This document shows, in pieces, positions 1 through 7,619 of a stretch of DNA of 64,000 nt. Position numbers and translations under genes: made by a program. The DNA is from Lachnospiraceae bacterium (GTDB taxonomy: Bacteria; Bacillota; Clostridia; Lachnospirales; Lachnospiraceae), in the NCBI GenBank assembly GCA_022845955.1, contig AP025576.1:4340001-4404000 (forward strand), given 5' to 3'. How positions within the stretch are numbered: position 1 is the first letter of the stretch; each line of letters begins with the position of its first letter. Under the pieces are notes generated by a model that did no database searches, had not been told where the DNA came from, and saw nothing but the letters and a program-made list of their open reading frames with translations.

Positions 1-32
1 CTTACTCTTTCTTCTCCCTTGCGGGAAAAATA

Positions 33-63
33 AAAAGCCACTTTTATCAAAAAAGTGACTTTT
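33..63. terminator. bidirectional hairpin terminator
   Basis: AAAAGCCACTTTT at 33-45 pairs with AAAAGTGACTTTT at 51-63 with one mismatch around a short loop. The A/T-rich ends provide a T-run on either strand, so it could stop transcripts from both directions. The gene it serves to the left is outside the window. Confidence 0.5.
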
Positions 64-167
64 GTCAGGCTTCCATATTTTGTACGGTCAGCACCCGTTC
101 ACCAGAGACTGCCGATGTAATAAGTATAACAGCAAAGGGAAGCAATGTCAAACTTATGTTCTGATGT

Positions 168-405
168 GGGTGTAGATAAAAAAGGTAGGCGTCACCCGCC
201 CCGGCTTCCCTGTGCGGCCTGCTGCCCTGCAAGGATTCCTGTAAGGGGCGTTATAAGCACGCCGGTCCTTAGGCTGCGTCCTTTGCGGCCTTAGTACCGT
301 TGCGTGATTATCCGAGCGGAAGCGTCCCCTGGAAGGAACCTTGCAGGGCAGCAGGCCGCACAGGGAAGCCGGGGCGGGTGACGCCTACCTTTTTTATCTG
401 CACCC
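168..405. mobile_element. MITE-like element with 67-bp terminal inverted repeats and 9-bp direct repeats
   Basis: Positions 168-234 and 339-405 are inverted copies of one 67-bp sequence with a single mismatch. They start GGGTGTAGATAAAAAAGG on the left and end with its complement on the right. The 9-bp word TTCTGATGT lies directly outside both ends (159-167 and 406-414), as expected of a target-site duplication. The 104 bp between the repeats has no convincing gene. This is the structure of a short non-autonomous transposon; no transposase is seen in the window. It lies 39 bp past the stop of the next gene and could also act as a long hairpin in its transcript. The parent IS family cannot be named from the sequence alone. 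Confidence 0.75.
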
Positions 406-444
406 TTCTGATGTATGTGCGGAAGGCTGCATACATATTAAATC

Positions 445-1671
445 CTACTGGGCCACCAGCTCCATAGCTGTTTTCTCCCATTCGAACAGGCATTGCGGAT
501 TCCCATTCACCGTACTGATATCCTTCAGCACCAGTTCGACGCTGCAGCGGTTCCTCCGGCATGCGGCAAGGATATGTGACAGTTCCCGCCGTACCTCTTC
601 CGTGTCCGGCCTTCCCAAAGACAGCCGGGAGGGATTTGGTTTACCGGACAATACGTACCTGGATCCGATACGTTCCGCCGCCACATCCACATCTGCCCAG
701 GGCGTGATGGATATTTTCCGCAGATTGGGAATCTGTTCCAGGATATCGATTTTCTGATCCAACGGTTCACAGCAGCCATAGTAGACATAGCCGAAAGGTT
801 CCATGGCTTCCTTCATGTACCGGATATCGAATTCTTCATGCATCTGCGGGGAAACCGCGGCAAATATCTGGGCAAGCCCCCGCCCCCATACTTTTTTCAG
901 ATTATTATGGGCCAAATCCCCCGCTTCCTTCTGCATGCCGGAGGTCAGTGCCGAGGCACAGTGGCAGTACATGGCATCCATGTCAATCAGGTTCAGCCGC
1001 TCATACTGCTTTACCGTATTCAGGAAAATATCCGTCAGCCTGCGGGCCAGCCCATGCATGAATTCCGGCTCGTCCATCAGGCCGAACAGCAGATCATCCG
1101 CCCCCATAAGGGTCGCAATGGTATCCCAGGTTTTGCATCCCAGGCCATAGCCGGTCGCTTCGCCCACCAGCTTCACGGGCAGGATATCCCCCACCGCTTC
1201 CCCCACCTTTTCCCATTGTCTGCCTGTTTCCTGCCTGTCGTAGGTAATGACGGGAGCATGGAGCATATCCGGCCCTTTTTCCCGAAACACATTATGGTAT
1301 TTGTGGGAACTGATCTGTTCCCCTTCAATTAACTCCTCTTCCACCTCCACACCGATTCCGGTGGAATGGATTACCTTTTCCACGCCAATGTAATCCGGCA
1401 GCACCATATCCGCCGGCATATGCCTCCACTGAAAAAGGATCCTGCGCAGCCGTCTCTCCAGTTTACGCAGATCCGCATCCGCACAGCGCAGGGTAAGCTC
1501 ATCCCCGGTTTCCATTTCTCCCCAGGGTATTTCATCAATCAACACTATGGGACGGATCATATGCAGATCATTCACCGCTTTGTGCAGCCGGATTTTCTCC
1601 TTGTTTTTATCACTGTATGCAGCCTGTGCATATTCCGCTGCCAGCTCCCTGATTACTAAAATATCCTTCAT
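445..1671 (-). CDS. uroporphyrinogen-decarboxylase (UroD/MtaA-like) family protein
   Basis: A 408-residue protein with the pattern of UroD-fold methyltransferase-like proteins: an acidic N-terminal half, then a barrel region with a His/Cys pair (MYCHCAS) near residue 250 and a YGCCEPLDQ segment near 315. Family members decarboxylate uroporphyrinogen or move methyl groups between corrinoid proteins and thiols. In Clostridia, several UroD-like copies in one locus usually point to corrinoid-linked methyl transfer rather than haem synthesis; that is inference. The start is preceded by GGGAGGATGTGAA. It is the last gene before the MITE. The substrate is unknown. Confidence 0.7.
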   Translation of the reverse strand: MKDILVIRELAAEYAQAAYSDKNKEKIRLHKAVNDLHMIRPIVLIDEIPWGEMETGDELTLRCADADLRKLERRLRRILFQWRHMPADMVLPDYIGVEKVIHSTGIGVEVEEELIEGEQISSHKYHNVFREKGPDMLHAPVITYDRQETGRQWEKVGEAVGDILPVKLVGEATGYGLGCKTWDTIATLMGADDLLFGLMDEPEFMHGLARRLTDIFLNTVKQYERLNLIDMDAMYCHCASALTSGMQKEAGDLAHNNLKKVWGRGLAQIFAAVSPQMHEEFDIRYMKEAMEPFGYVYYGCCEPLDQKIDILEQIPNLRKISITPWADVDVAAERIGSRYVLSGKPNPSRLSLGRPDTEEVRRELSHILAACRRNRCSVELVLKDISTVNGNPQCLFEWEKTAMELVAQ

Positions 1672-1697
1672 TTCACATCCTCCCTTGCCTTCCTCAG

Positions 1698-3911
1698 TTA
1701 TCTGGGCTGATCGGTATCCTGCATGTGTTTGTATTCCGTAATATCAAAGCAGGTCAGAAGGCTGGCATTATGCTCTCCCCACTTCATGGAAGCGGCCCGG
1801 ACTCTGGTCCACACATTATACCGGGGATTATAGATCTCTCCGTCACCTCCCGTAAGAGGGCAGTTTTCACAGGGCCTGCTATTGCAGAAAAAAGCCTGAT
1901 GGCAGGTCATGCCTTTTCTGGCCGCAGGGTCCAAATCCCGGGTTTTGTGGTTCAGATACAAAAGCTCATAGCTGGTTTCATCGATCACATAGATATAGGC
2001 ATCCTGTACATCCAAGATCGTATTAAGCCGGATGGCGGTCTGCCTGTCACGGTCAATGCTCCTTTTTTTCTGCAGGAAGGTGGTCAGCACCTGGGAAATC
2101 AGGGACAGCATCCCCACCTCCTCCTTGGTCCACAGTCTTACGCCGGTACATTCGTCGAATCCCACAAAACCGCGGAAGGTTTCTCCCTCCCGAACAGCAC
2201 ACTGCAGGGTGGAACGGATTCCCTGCTTTTCAAACAGCGCCACCTGAGCCGGCTTCAGGGAACGGATATCCCGGCAGTAAAATACGGACCCGTCCCGGAA
2301 CAGATCCTTATAACCGTCCAACCCCTCATACGGAATATGCTGCAGCTCCTCCTTCTGGGGAAGGATCCCTTCATTGCACCACTCATAAGTATTATCCGCG
2401 TATTTTCCATCTTCGCTGTTTTCAAAAATATACGCCCGGCTCACGTCAAAACGTTTTCCCACGATTTCCAGCACCAGCTGGATAGAACGTTCCAGATCGC
2501 TGGTATCGTAAAGAATCTGGAATACATAATTCACCAGATCCCCCGGGATCCCTGAAAAACGCTGATCCGAATCAATGGCAGCTCCCAGGGAGGAATAGCC
2601 GGGCCGCGCAGCGGAATCCCCGCCGTGGGATTGATACAGCCTGTACTGATCCTTTCCCCTGGTTTTTGCCTGGTACAAGGCAAGATCCGCACTACGGTAC
2701 AGGGAAGGGAAATCTGTCCCATCCTCCGGATAGAATGCCACTCCCACACTGCATCGAACCGTAATCGCCTGTTTTTCCTCCAGGAACAGATTCCGGAAAA
2801 TAGAAAGCAGCTCATCCGCTTTCTCCTCTCCTGTTTTCCGGGACGGGATATTCTTTAAAAAGACCGTGAACTCATCTCCGCCTATTCTTCCCACCACATC
2901 GTCCTGCCGGGCCAGCTTCTTCATGCCCGCCGCCAGTTCCGAAAGCACCGCATCCCCGAACAGATGCCCGTAACAGTCGTTGACCTGTTTGAAATTATCC
3001 GTATCGATCATGAACAGGGCACAAAGCTCCTCCGGCTCCTCTTTCAGGTACCTGCGGATCTGCTGTTCCGTTTCTTCCCTGTTATACAGCCCGGTTAAAG
3101 CATCCCTTTCCGCACGGCGGCGGAGTGTGTCGATCATCTGTTTTTCCTTATCGATATCGGTAATAACCCCGACCACTTTCAAAGGTCTGCCGGAAGCGTC
3201 ATATTGATCGGTTGACCTCACCCTGCACCAGATATAGTTCCCGTCAGAATTCCGGATGCGCACTTCCTCTGTGGAATAAGCGGCGCCCTTCTTCATATTG
3301 TCGATAAGCTTCAACAAAACAGCTCTGTCCTCCGCATGGACGTGCGGAAATTCTTCTTCGCTTCCGTTTCCGTGATACACGGCTTCATATCCGAATTTCT
3401 TTTTCCAGTTTGAAGAAAATACCAGTGTGTCCGCAGGGATATTCCATTCAAAAATAATATCTGTCGTCTGATCCATAATGATCCGGTGGCGTTCCAGCGA
3501 CAGACGCAGTTCCTCTCTGGCATTGCCGGATTCCGTGATATCCTGCAGCACACAAAAAACCTGACAGGAACCGCTCTCCTCCCGGAGAAGCCGCATACTG
3601 TCAGCCACCCATTTATAGCTCCCGTCTTTGCAGAGAAGACGGAAGCTGTATGATTTGTTCTCGCTCCTTTCGTCCAGGGAAAGGAGCGTATCCGTCATTT
3701 TCCCGCGGTCTGCGGGATTTATCATTTCCGCAAGACGGTTTCCGAATTTTTCTTCCAGCTCCTCCCGGCTGAATCCGGTCAGTTCCAGGAAGCTCCCGCT
3801 TATTTCCGTCATGGTACAGCCATTCTCACGGCTGCACAGGCAGGCTCCCCCGGGAATGCTGTTAAAAAGGATCTGATAATCATGGCTGTGCTGCCCGTTT
3901 CCATTGCCCAT
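1698..3911 (-). CDS. PAS-PAS-GGDEF-GAF-PAS diguanylate cyclase
   Basis: A 737-residue signalling protein. Two PAS domains fill roughly residues 10-265, each ending in a DITE or DIDK type PAC motif. A GGDEF domain follows with an intact RIGGDEF active site near residue 345, preceded five residues earlier by an RQDD inhibitory site, so c-di-GMP synthesis with product inhibition is expected. After it come a GAF-like domain (about 460-610) and a C-terminal PAS-like module with a Cys-rich stretch (CHQAFFCNSRPCENCP). There is no membrane segment, so it should be cytosolic. The sensory-catalytic-sensory order is unusual because GGDEF is normally C-terminal. The start has AGGGAGGAAGATAGAC upstream. 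No EAL domain is present. Confidence 0.85.
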   Translation of the reverse strand: MGNGNGQHSHDYQILFNSIPGGACLCSRENGCTMTEISGSFLELTGFSREELEEKFGNRLAEMINPADRGKMTDTLLSLDERSENKSYSFRLLCKDGSYKWVADSMRLLREESGSCQVFCVLQDITESGNAREELRLSLERHRIIMDQTTDIIFEWNIPADTLVFSSNWKKKFGYEAVYHGNGSEEEFPHVHAEDRAVLLKLIDNMKKGAAYSTEEVRIRNSDGNYIWCRVRSTDQYDASGRPLKVVGVITDIDKEKQMIDTLRRRAERDALTGLYNREETEQQIRRYLKEEPEELCALFMIDTDNFKQVNDCYGHLFGDAVLSELAAGMKKLARQDDVVGRIGGDEFTVFLKNIPSRKTGEEKADELLSIFRNLFLEEKQAITVRCSVGVAFYPEDGTDFPSLYRSADLALYQAKTRGKDQYRLYQSHGGDSAARPGYSSLGAAIDSDQRFSGIPGDLVNYVFQILYDTSDLERSIQLVLEIVGKRFDVSRAYIFENSEDGKYADNTYEWCNEGILPQKEELQHIPYEGLDGYKDLFRDGSVFYCRDIRSLKPAQVALFEKQGIRSTLQCAVREGETFRGFVGFDECTGVRLWTKEEVGMLSLISQVLTTFLQKKRSIDRDRQTAIRLNTILDVQDAYIYVIDETSYELLYLNHKTRDLDPAARKGMTCHQAFFCNSRPCENCPLTGGDGEIYNPRYNVWTRVRAASMKWGEHNASLLTCFDITEYKHMQDTDQPR

Positions 3912-4008
3912 GTCTATCTTCCTCCCTGATCATATTATATTTTATCGTAATCATAATAGATTCAGTATAGCAAACAGGATCAGAAAAGGCAACGGCTGTT
4001 ATAGCTTC

Positions 4009-4983
4009 TCAGGCTCTTCTTTCCACCCGGTATTCCGCTTCCTCCAAAAGCTTCACTGTTTCCCGGATGCCCATCCCCCTGTTGTCCTCCGTCTTTTCAC
4101 TGGTATCACGGGGATTGATCCCCACCTCCGCATAGAGCTGGTTCACCCCTGCGAGAAGGGCCATTTTCTTAGGCTCATGTACGTTCATGCTTTTGCCCGG
4201 AGCCGTTACCAGGCCGGCAACCGCAGCTATTTTGGTGAGTTCCGGTTCCGTGATTTCACCGCTGTCCGCAAACCGGGTCCCGGGAACCCCTACCCGGCCC
4301 ATAACCGCCATCATATTCACCTTATAATCTCTCGCCCGGAGCATTTCATCCGCCAGCTCCTCATAGGTATGCTCCGGTCCGATAGGCTCCACACAGTAAT
4401 AAAGCTCCAGCCCCGCCTTCTGTATGGCATCCAGCGTGGCAATTCTTGTTTCCCGCGGTATCCGGGTATCCGTACCCTCCCTGAGACGGACAATGTGATA
4501 GGCCCCGTCAAAGCCGGCCTCCTTCAGCTGCTGCGCCCTCGTTCCGTCAAAATCCCCGATATTTGCCACCAGATGCACCCTGCGGTCCAGTACCTGACGG
4601 ACCGCCCTCCCGATTTCCAGGAAACGTTCCTGGGGATAATCCGCAGTCGTCATGAGAAACAGCGCGTCAATGCTGCCCGTTTCCATCTCCTGTACCTGGG
4701 CCACCACCTCATCGCAGGATTTCTCATAGTTCTCCCCCACCACAAAATGCGTTTCCGCCAGGGAACAGAAGCTGCAGTTCCCGCTGCAGGGATATGCGTT
4801 CAAACCGATCTGGGCAAAGACGTACCCTCTGTTACCGAACACTCTGCGGGAGCGCCCGTTAGCCGCAGCGAGCAGCTGGTAAAAGGAAGACGACGTATTC
4901 TCCGTATGCAGCAACGCCACCGCTTCCTCCTTATTCAGAAGCGCTCCGGCTTCCGCTTTTGCAAGTATTGATGTAATATCCAT
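4009..4983 (-). CDS. radical SAM protein (BioB/HydE-like)
   Basis: A 324-residue radical SAM enzyme. The CSGNCSFC motif near residue 67 is the CxxxCxxC ligand set for the 4Fe-4S cluster that cleaves S-adenosylmethionine. The rest resembles the biotin-synthase-like branch, with a GGxP-like segment replaced by GPEHTYEE and a C-terminal barrel closure. AGGAGGTATCA precedes the ATG. It follows the CobW GTPase gene after about 70 bp and is probably the last gene of a UroD/thioredoxin-like/CobW/radical SAM transcript. Its product is unknown; a role in cofactor building for the corrinoid or metal system is inference. Confidence 0.75.
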   Translation of the reverse strand: MDITSILAKAEAGALLNKEEAVALLHTENTSSSFYQLLAAANGRSRRVFGNRGYVFAQIGLNAYPCSGNCSFCSLAETHFVVGENYEKSCDEVVAQVQEMETGSIDALFLMTTADYPQERFLEIGRAVRQVLDRRVHLVANIGDFDGTRAQQLKEAGFDGAYHIVRLREGTDTRIPRETRIATLDAIQKAGLELYYCVEPIGPEHTYEELADEMLRARDYKVNMMAVMGRVGVPGTRFADSGEITEPELTKIAAVAGLVTAPGKSMNVHEPKKMALLAGVNQLYAEVGINPRDTSEKTEDNRGMGIRETVKLLEEAEYRVERRA

Positions 4984-5053
4984 TGATACCTCCTGCGTAT
5001 CGCAGGCCCGCCTGCGATACCGCTTTTACAATCTCATTTTTTATGGTTCTCCA

Positions 5054-5986
5054 TTAATGAAACGACTCAATTTTGTCCGCCGCATCCCGGCAGGCCTTTT
5101 TCACGCTTCCCGCCGTTGGCAGGCCGCTTCCCCCCAGAATGACAAGCCGGTTTACCGAAGCGGGCTGCGTTTCTCCGGGAAGGGGGTTCCAGGCATACAG
5201 CTGCCGGCTTCCGGACGTGCAGTCCGCAAGATACAGCTTTCCTTCCAGCCTTACAAACCCCTTTACCCGATAGGTATCCTTCAGGAAACGATCCAGAAAA
5301 TCTTCAAATTCCTGTTTGCCGAAGCCGTCTTTTATTTCCAGCAGATAGCTTTTATTGGTAATATCCATCTGATAGATTCCCCGGCCTCCGGCCTGCGCTT
5401 CCGGCACCTCCACGGGAAGAAGCCACGGCGCCTCCACCCGTCCGAATACCGTGGTATGGATACGGCAGCCCGGCCTGGCCTCCTGCAGGATATCCAGCGT
5501 ATTCTGGAGAGAGGTGCCGGATGCCAGATCCGTCTTATTCACGATGAAAACATCACTCACCGCCAGCTGCTTTTTCACCGCCACCGCCGTATGGTATACT
5601 TTTGGGAAATTCACCGCATCCACCAGGCACCAGGCCCCTGCATAATGCAGCTCCCCGGTATCGTCCACACCGTCCAGCACCCGTTTGATGTTCATGGGAT
5701 CCGACAGGCCGGAGGCCTCCACCAGGACGGCCTCCGGGTTCCTGGACAGCGAGGAGGCCAGCGCCTCCTCGAACTGATCCAGACGGCAGGTACAGAAGAT
5801 GGATCCATTGACGATCTCCTTTACCTGCAGTCCTGTTTTCTGAAGCAGCGTCCCGTCGATGCCTTCCCTGCCGAATTCATTAACAATAATATCTATCGTT
5901 TCAAAGGGCAGCTCTTTTACCATGTTTTTTACGAAGCAGGTCTTGCCTGCGCCGAGGAACCCGGTAATCAGATAAACCTCCGTCAT
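5054..5986 (-). CDS. CobW/COG0523 family GTPase
   Basis: About 310 residues. The N-terminus has the P-loop GFLGAGKT, then the Cys motif SIFCTC near residue 62 (the CxC-type metal site of this family), NKTD for guanine recognition, and a CobW C-terminal domain. COG0523 proteins are GTP-driven metal chaperones for cobalt, zinc or other metalloenzymes. The ATG at 5986 overlaps the TGA of the thioredoxin-like gene (ATGA), which shows translational coupling; a longer reading from 6046 exists but lacks that logic. Beside corrinoid-type methyltransferases, a part in cobalt or cobamide supply is a reasonable inference. Confidence 0.85.
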   Translation of the reverse strand: MTEVYLITGFLGAGKTCFVKNMVKELPFETIDIIVNEFGREGIDGTLLQKTGLQVKEIVNGSIFCTCRLDQFEEALASSLSRNPEAVLVEASGLSDPMNIKRVLDGVDDTGELHYAGAWCLVDAVNFPKVYHTAVAVKKQLAVSDVFIVNKTDLASGTSLQNTLDILQEARPGCRIHTTVFGRVEAPWLLPVEVPEAQAGGRGIYQMDITNKSYLLEIKDGFGKQEFEDFLDRFLKDTYRVKGFVRLEGKLYLADCTSGSRQLYAWNPLPGETQPASVNRLVILGGSGLPTAGSVKKACRDAADKIESFH

Positions 5987-6246
5987 TTGGGCATAACCTC
6001 TTTCACCGCCTGCTCCAGTTCCTGCCTGGAGGGGACAAGGGAACAAAATTTTAATTCCCCGTTAATATAAAGGGAGGGAAGATTCGTCACGCCCATCTTC
6101 CGGCAGCGGGCAATGCTCTCTTTTTCCGTAAATTTATATTCCACCATGTCCAGACTGTCGCCAAAGGCCTTTTTCGCCTCCCGGGCCGCTCCCATCATAT
6201 AGGTACAGGCGGCGCAGGTTGCGGAATCCAGGGTAAACACTTCCAT
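5983..6246 (-). CDS. small thioredoxin-like protein with CAAC motif
   Basis: An 87-residue protein starting MEVFTLDSATCAACTY. The CAAC pair near residue 11 sits where thioredoxins carry CxxC, and the VTNLPSLYINGE segment matches the cis-Pro loop and strand of the thioredoxin fold. A redox or metal-carrying role is likely. The ATG overlaps the TGA of the upstream UroD-family gene (TGATG) and its own TGA overlaps the CobW start, so all three are translated as a coupled unit. Confidence 0.75.
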   Translation of the reverse strand: MEVFTLDSATCAACTYMMGAAREAKKAFGDSLDMVEYKFTEKESIARCRKMGVTNLPSLYINGELKFCSLVPSRQELEQAVKEVMPK

Positions 6247-7367
6247 CAGCGGTCTTTCCAAATGTTCGTAATCAGGAAGGATAACTCCGTATCATCCTCC
6301 TGTGCCACATAATTGGAGAGCATTTCCCGCACCTTTTCAGGCTCCAGCACCGCCTGGGCAATACCTATCACGTTTTCCACCGGCACATGGTAGGGCATAT
6401 CACAGCCGGGCGCCAGGATGAAATTCCTGGTAACTTCCATGGAAGGCTCTGCTTCCATTTTGTCCAGCAGATCCAGTACGAATTTCATATTATCCTGCTG
6501 GGTTCCGTGAAGCATGACGGTGGTAAGGGGTATGTTCCCTCCCAGGGTGATATTGTATCTGTCGGTTATTGCCTTGGCCGCGAAAATATCCACATTTTCA
6601 TCGATGGAGATGGAATCCGGCGCCGTGCGGCACATGGCTTCTATGTTCCTGGTAGCATCCCCGCATACAAAGAAGGAAGAAAAAGCGCCCAGCTCCCTGA
6701 TATGGTCAAACAAGCCGGTAAAAGGCTCATGCATAAACTGTTCGAAATGATCCTCGGAAATCTGGGATATCAGCGGATCCACCACGGCGATTACATCCAT
6801 TCCCGCTTCCACGTAATACTCGGCCATCCTTGCCGCCACCGCGCTGCAATAGCCGAGGAATTCCGCCACCGTATCCTCGTCATCATACATATCCATAAAA
6901 ATATTGTTTCCACGCAGATGGGCCGCCAGCGTAAACGGACCGCAGACGAGGCCGTACAGCGCCGTATTTTCCCCCACCGCCTCCTTCATCCGCCGCATAA
7001 CATCCAGAACCATGGGGATACGTCCGGAATCCTTTGTGGGAATGGTGCATTTGCAGGGAACATGGATTTCATCCTCGTCCTCCAGCGGATGGCTTACCAC
7101 GGAAGGCGGCGTGTCCTCCGCCCATACAAGGCCGCATCCCAGGCATTCCGCCTCTATCTGAAGGTCAAAAACCACAGGCTGCCCGAAGGGCTTATACAGC
7201 CGGTTTACTTCTATCAGTGACTGGAACAGTTTATCCCCGTCCTGCAGCACTTCTTTTGCCGTATAATTTTTTAAGAGGCCCGCGTGCACGCCGGCAAAAG
7301 GGACCCAGGGCACCTGATCCACCGGCTCATGGCGAAGTGTCTTTACTACGATTTCTTTTCTGTTCAT
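6246..7367 (-). CDS. UroD-family corrinoid/thiol methyltransferase (MtaA/CmuA-like)
   Basis: 373 residues beginning MNRKEIVVKTLRHEPVDQVP, the usual opening of MtaA/CmuA-type methyltransferases. The conserved GPFTLAAHLRG, VVDPLISQISEDHF, GGNIP and LAPGCDMPYHVP blocks are present; the last carries the Cys expected to bind zinc and activate a thiol. Such enzymes pass methyl groups between a methyl-corrinoid protein and an acceptor thiol. The start at 7367 is chosen because GGAGGGAAAACGA lies directly before it. No corrinoid-binding protein gene is visible next to it. First gene of the coupled set with the CAAC protein and CobW. Confidence 0.8.
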   Translation of the reverse strand: MNRKEIVVKTLRHEPVDQVPWVPFAGVHAGLLKNYTAKEVLQDGDKLFQSLIEVNRLYKPFGQPVVFDLQIEAECLGCGLVWAEDTPPSVVSHPLEDEDEIHVPCKCTIPTKDSGRIPMVLDVMRRMKEAVGENTALYGLVCGPFTLAAHLRGNNIFMDMYDDEDTVAEFLGYCSAVAARMAEYYVEAGMDVIAVVDPLISQISEDHFEQFMHEPFTGLFDHIRELGAFSSFFVCGDATRNIEAMCRTAPDSISIDENVDIFAAKAITDRYNITLGGNIPLTTVMLHGTQQDNMKFVLDLLDKMEAEPSMEVTRNFILAPGCDMPYHVPVENVIGIAQAVLEPEKVREMLSNYVAQEDDTELSFLITNIWKDR

Positions 7368-7535
7368 TCGTTTTCCCTCCAATTAGTTTCCCGTTTTGAT
7401 TACTATACCTTTCCTTATGGAAAAAAACTGGTAAGTTTTAAAGAAAATTTGTATTTTTTATCTGTATTCTTTTTTTCATGCATTTCTTTTCATGGAGCAC
7501 AAGGACCATGAATTTACCGTTAAGCCTAAAAAAGA

Positions 7536-7573
7536 CACCGTTTTTGGAGCGGATATCCTTTCCAAAAACGGTG
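7536..7573 (-). terminator. intrinsic terminator of the GH2 gene
   Basis: A perfect 13-bp stem (CACCGTTTTTGGA at 7536-7548 with its complement at 7561-7573) and a T-run on the minus-strand side, about 50 bp past the GH2 stop. It isolates the glycosidase transcript from the methyltransferase operon. Confidence 0.8.
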
Positions 7574-7619
7574 CCTTTATATCTCCTGTTTTCCTTAGAG
7601 CCATGCAGGCCTGCCCGGA

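Noticed and set aside
7383..7535. Cobalamin riboswitch before the methyltransferase operon
   Set aside because: No B12 box or multi-helix layout was recognised in the 150 bp available.
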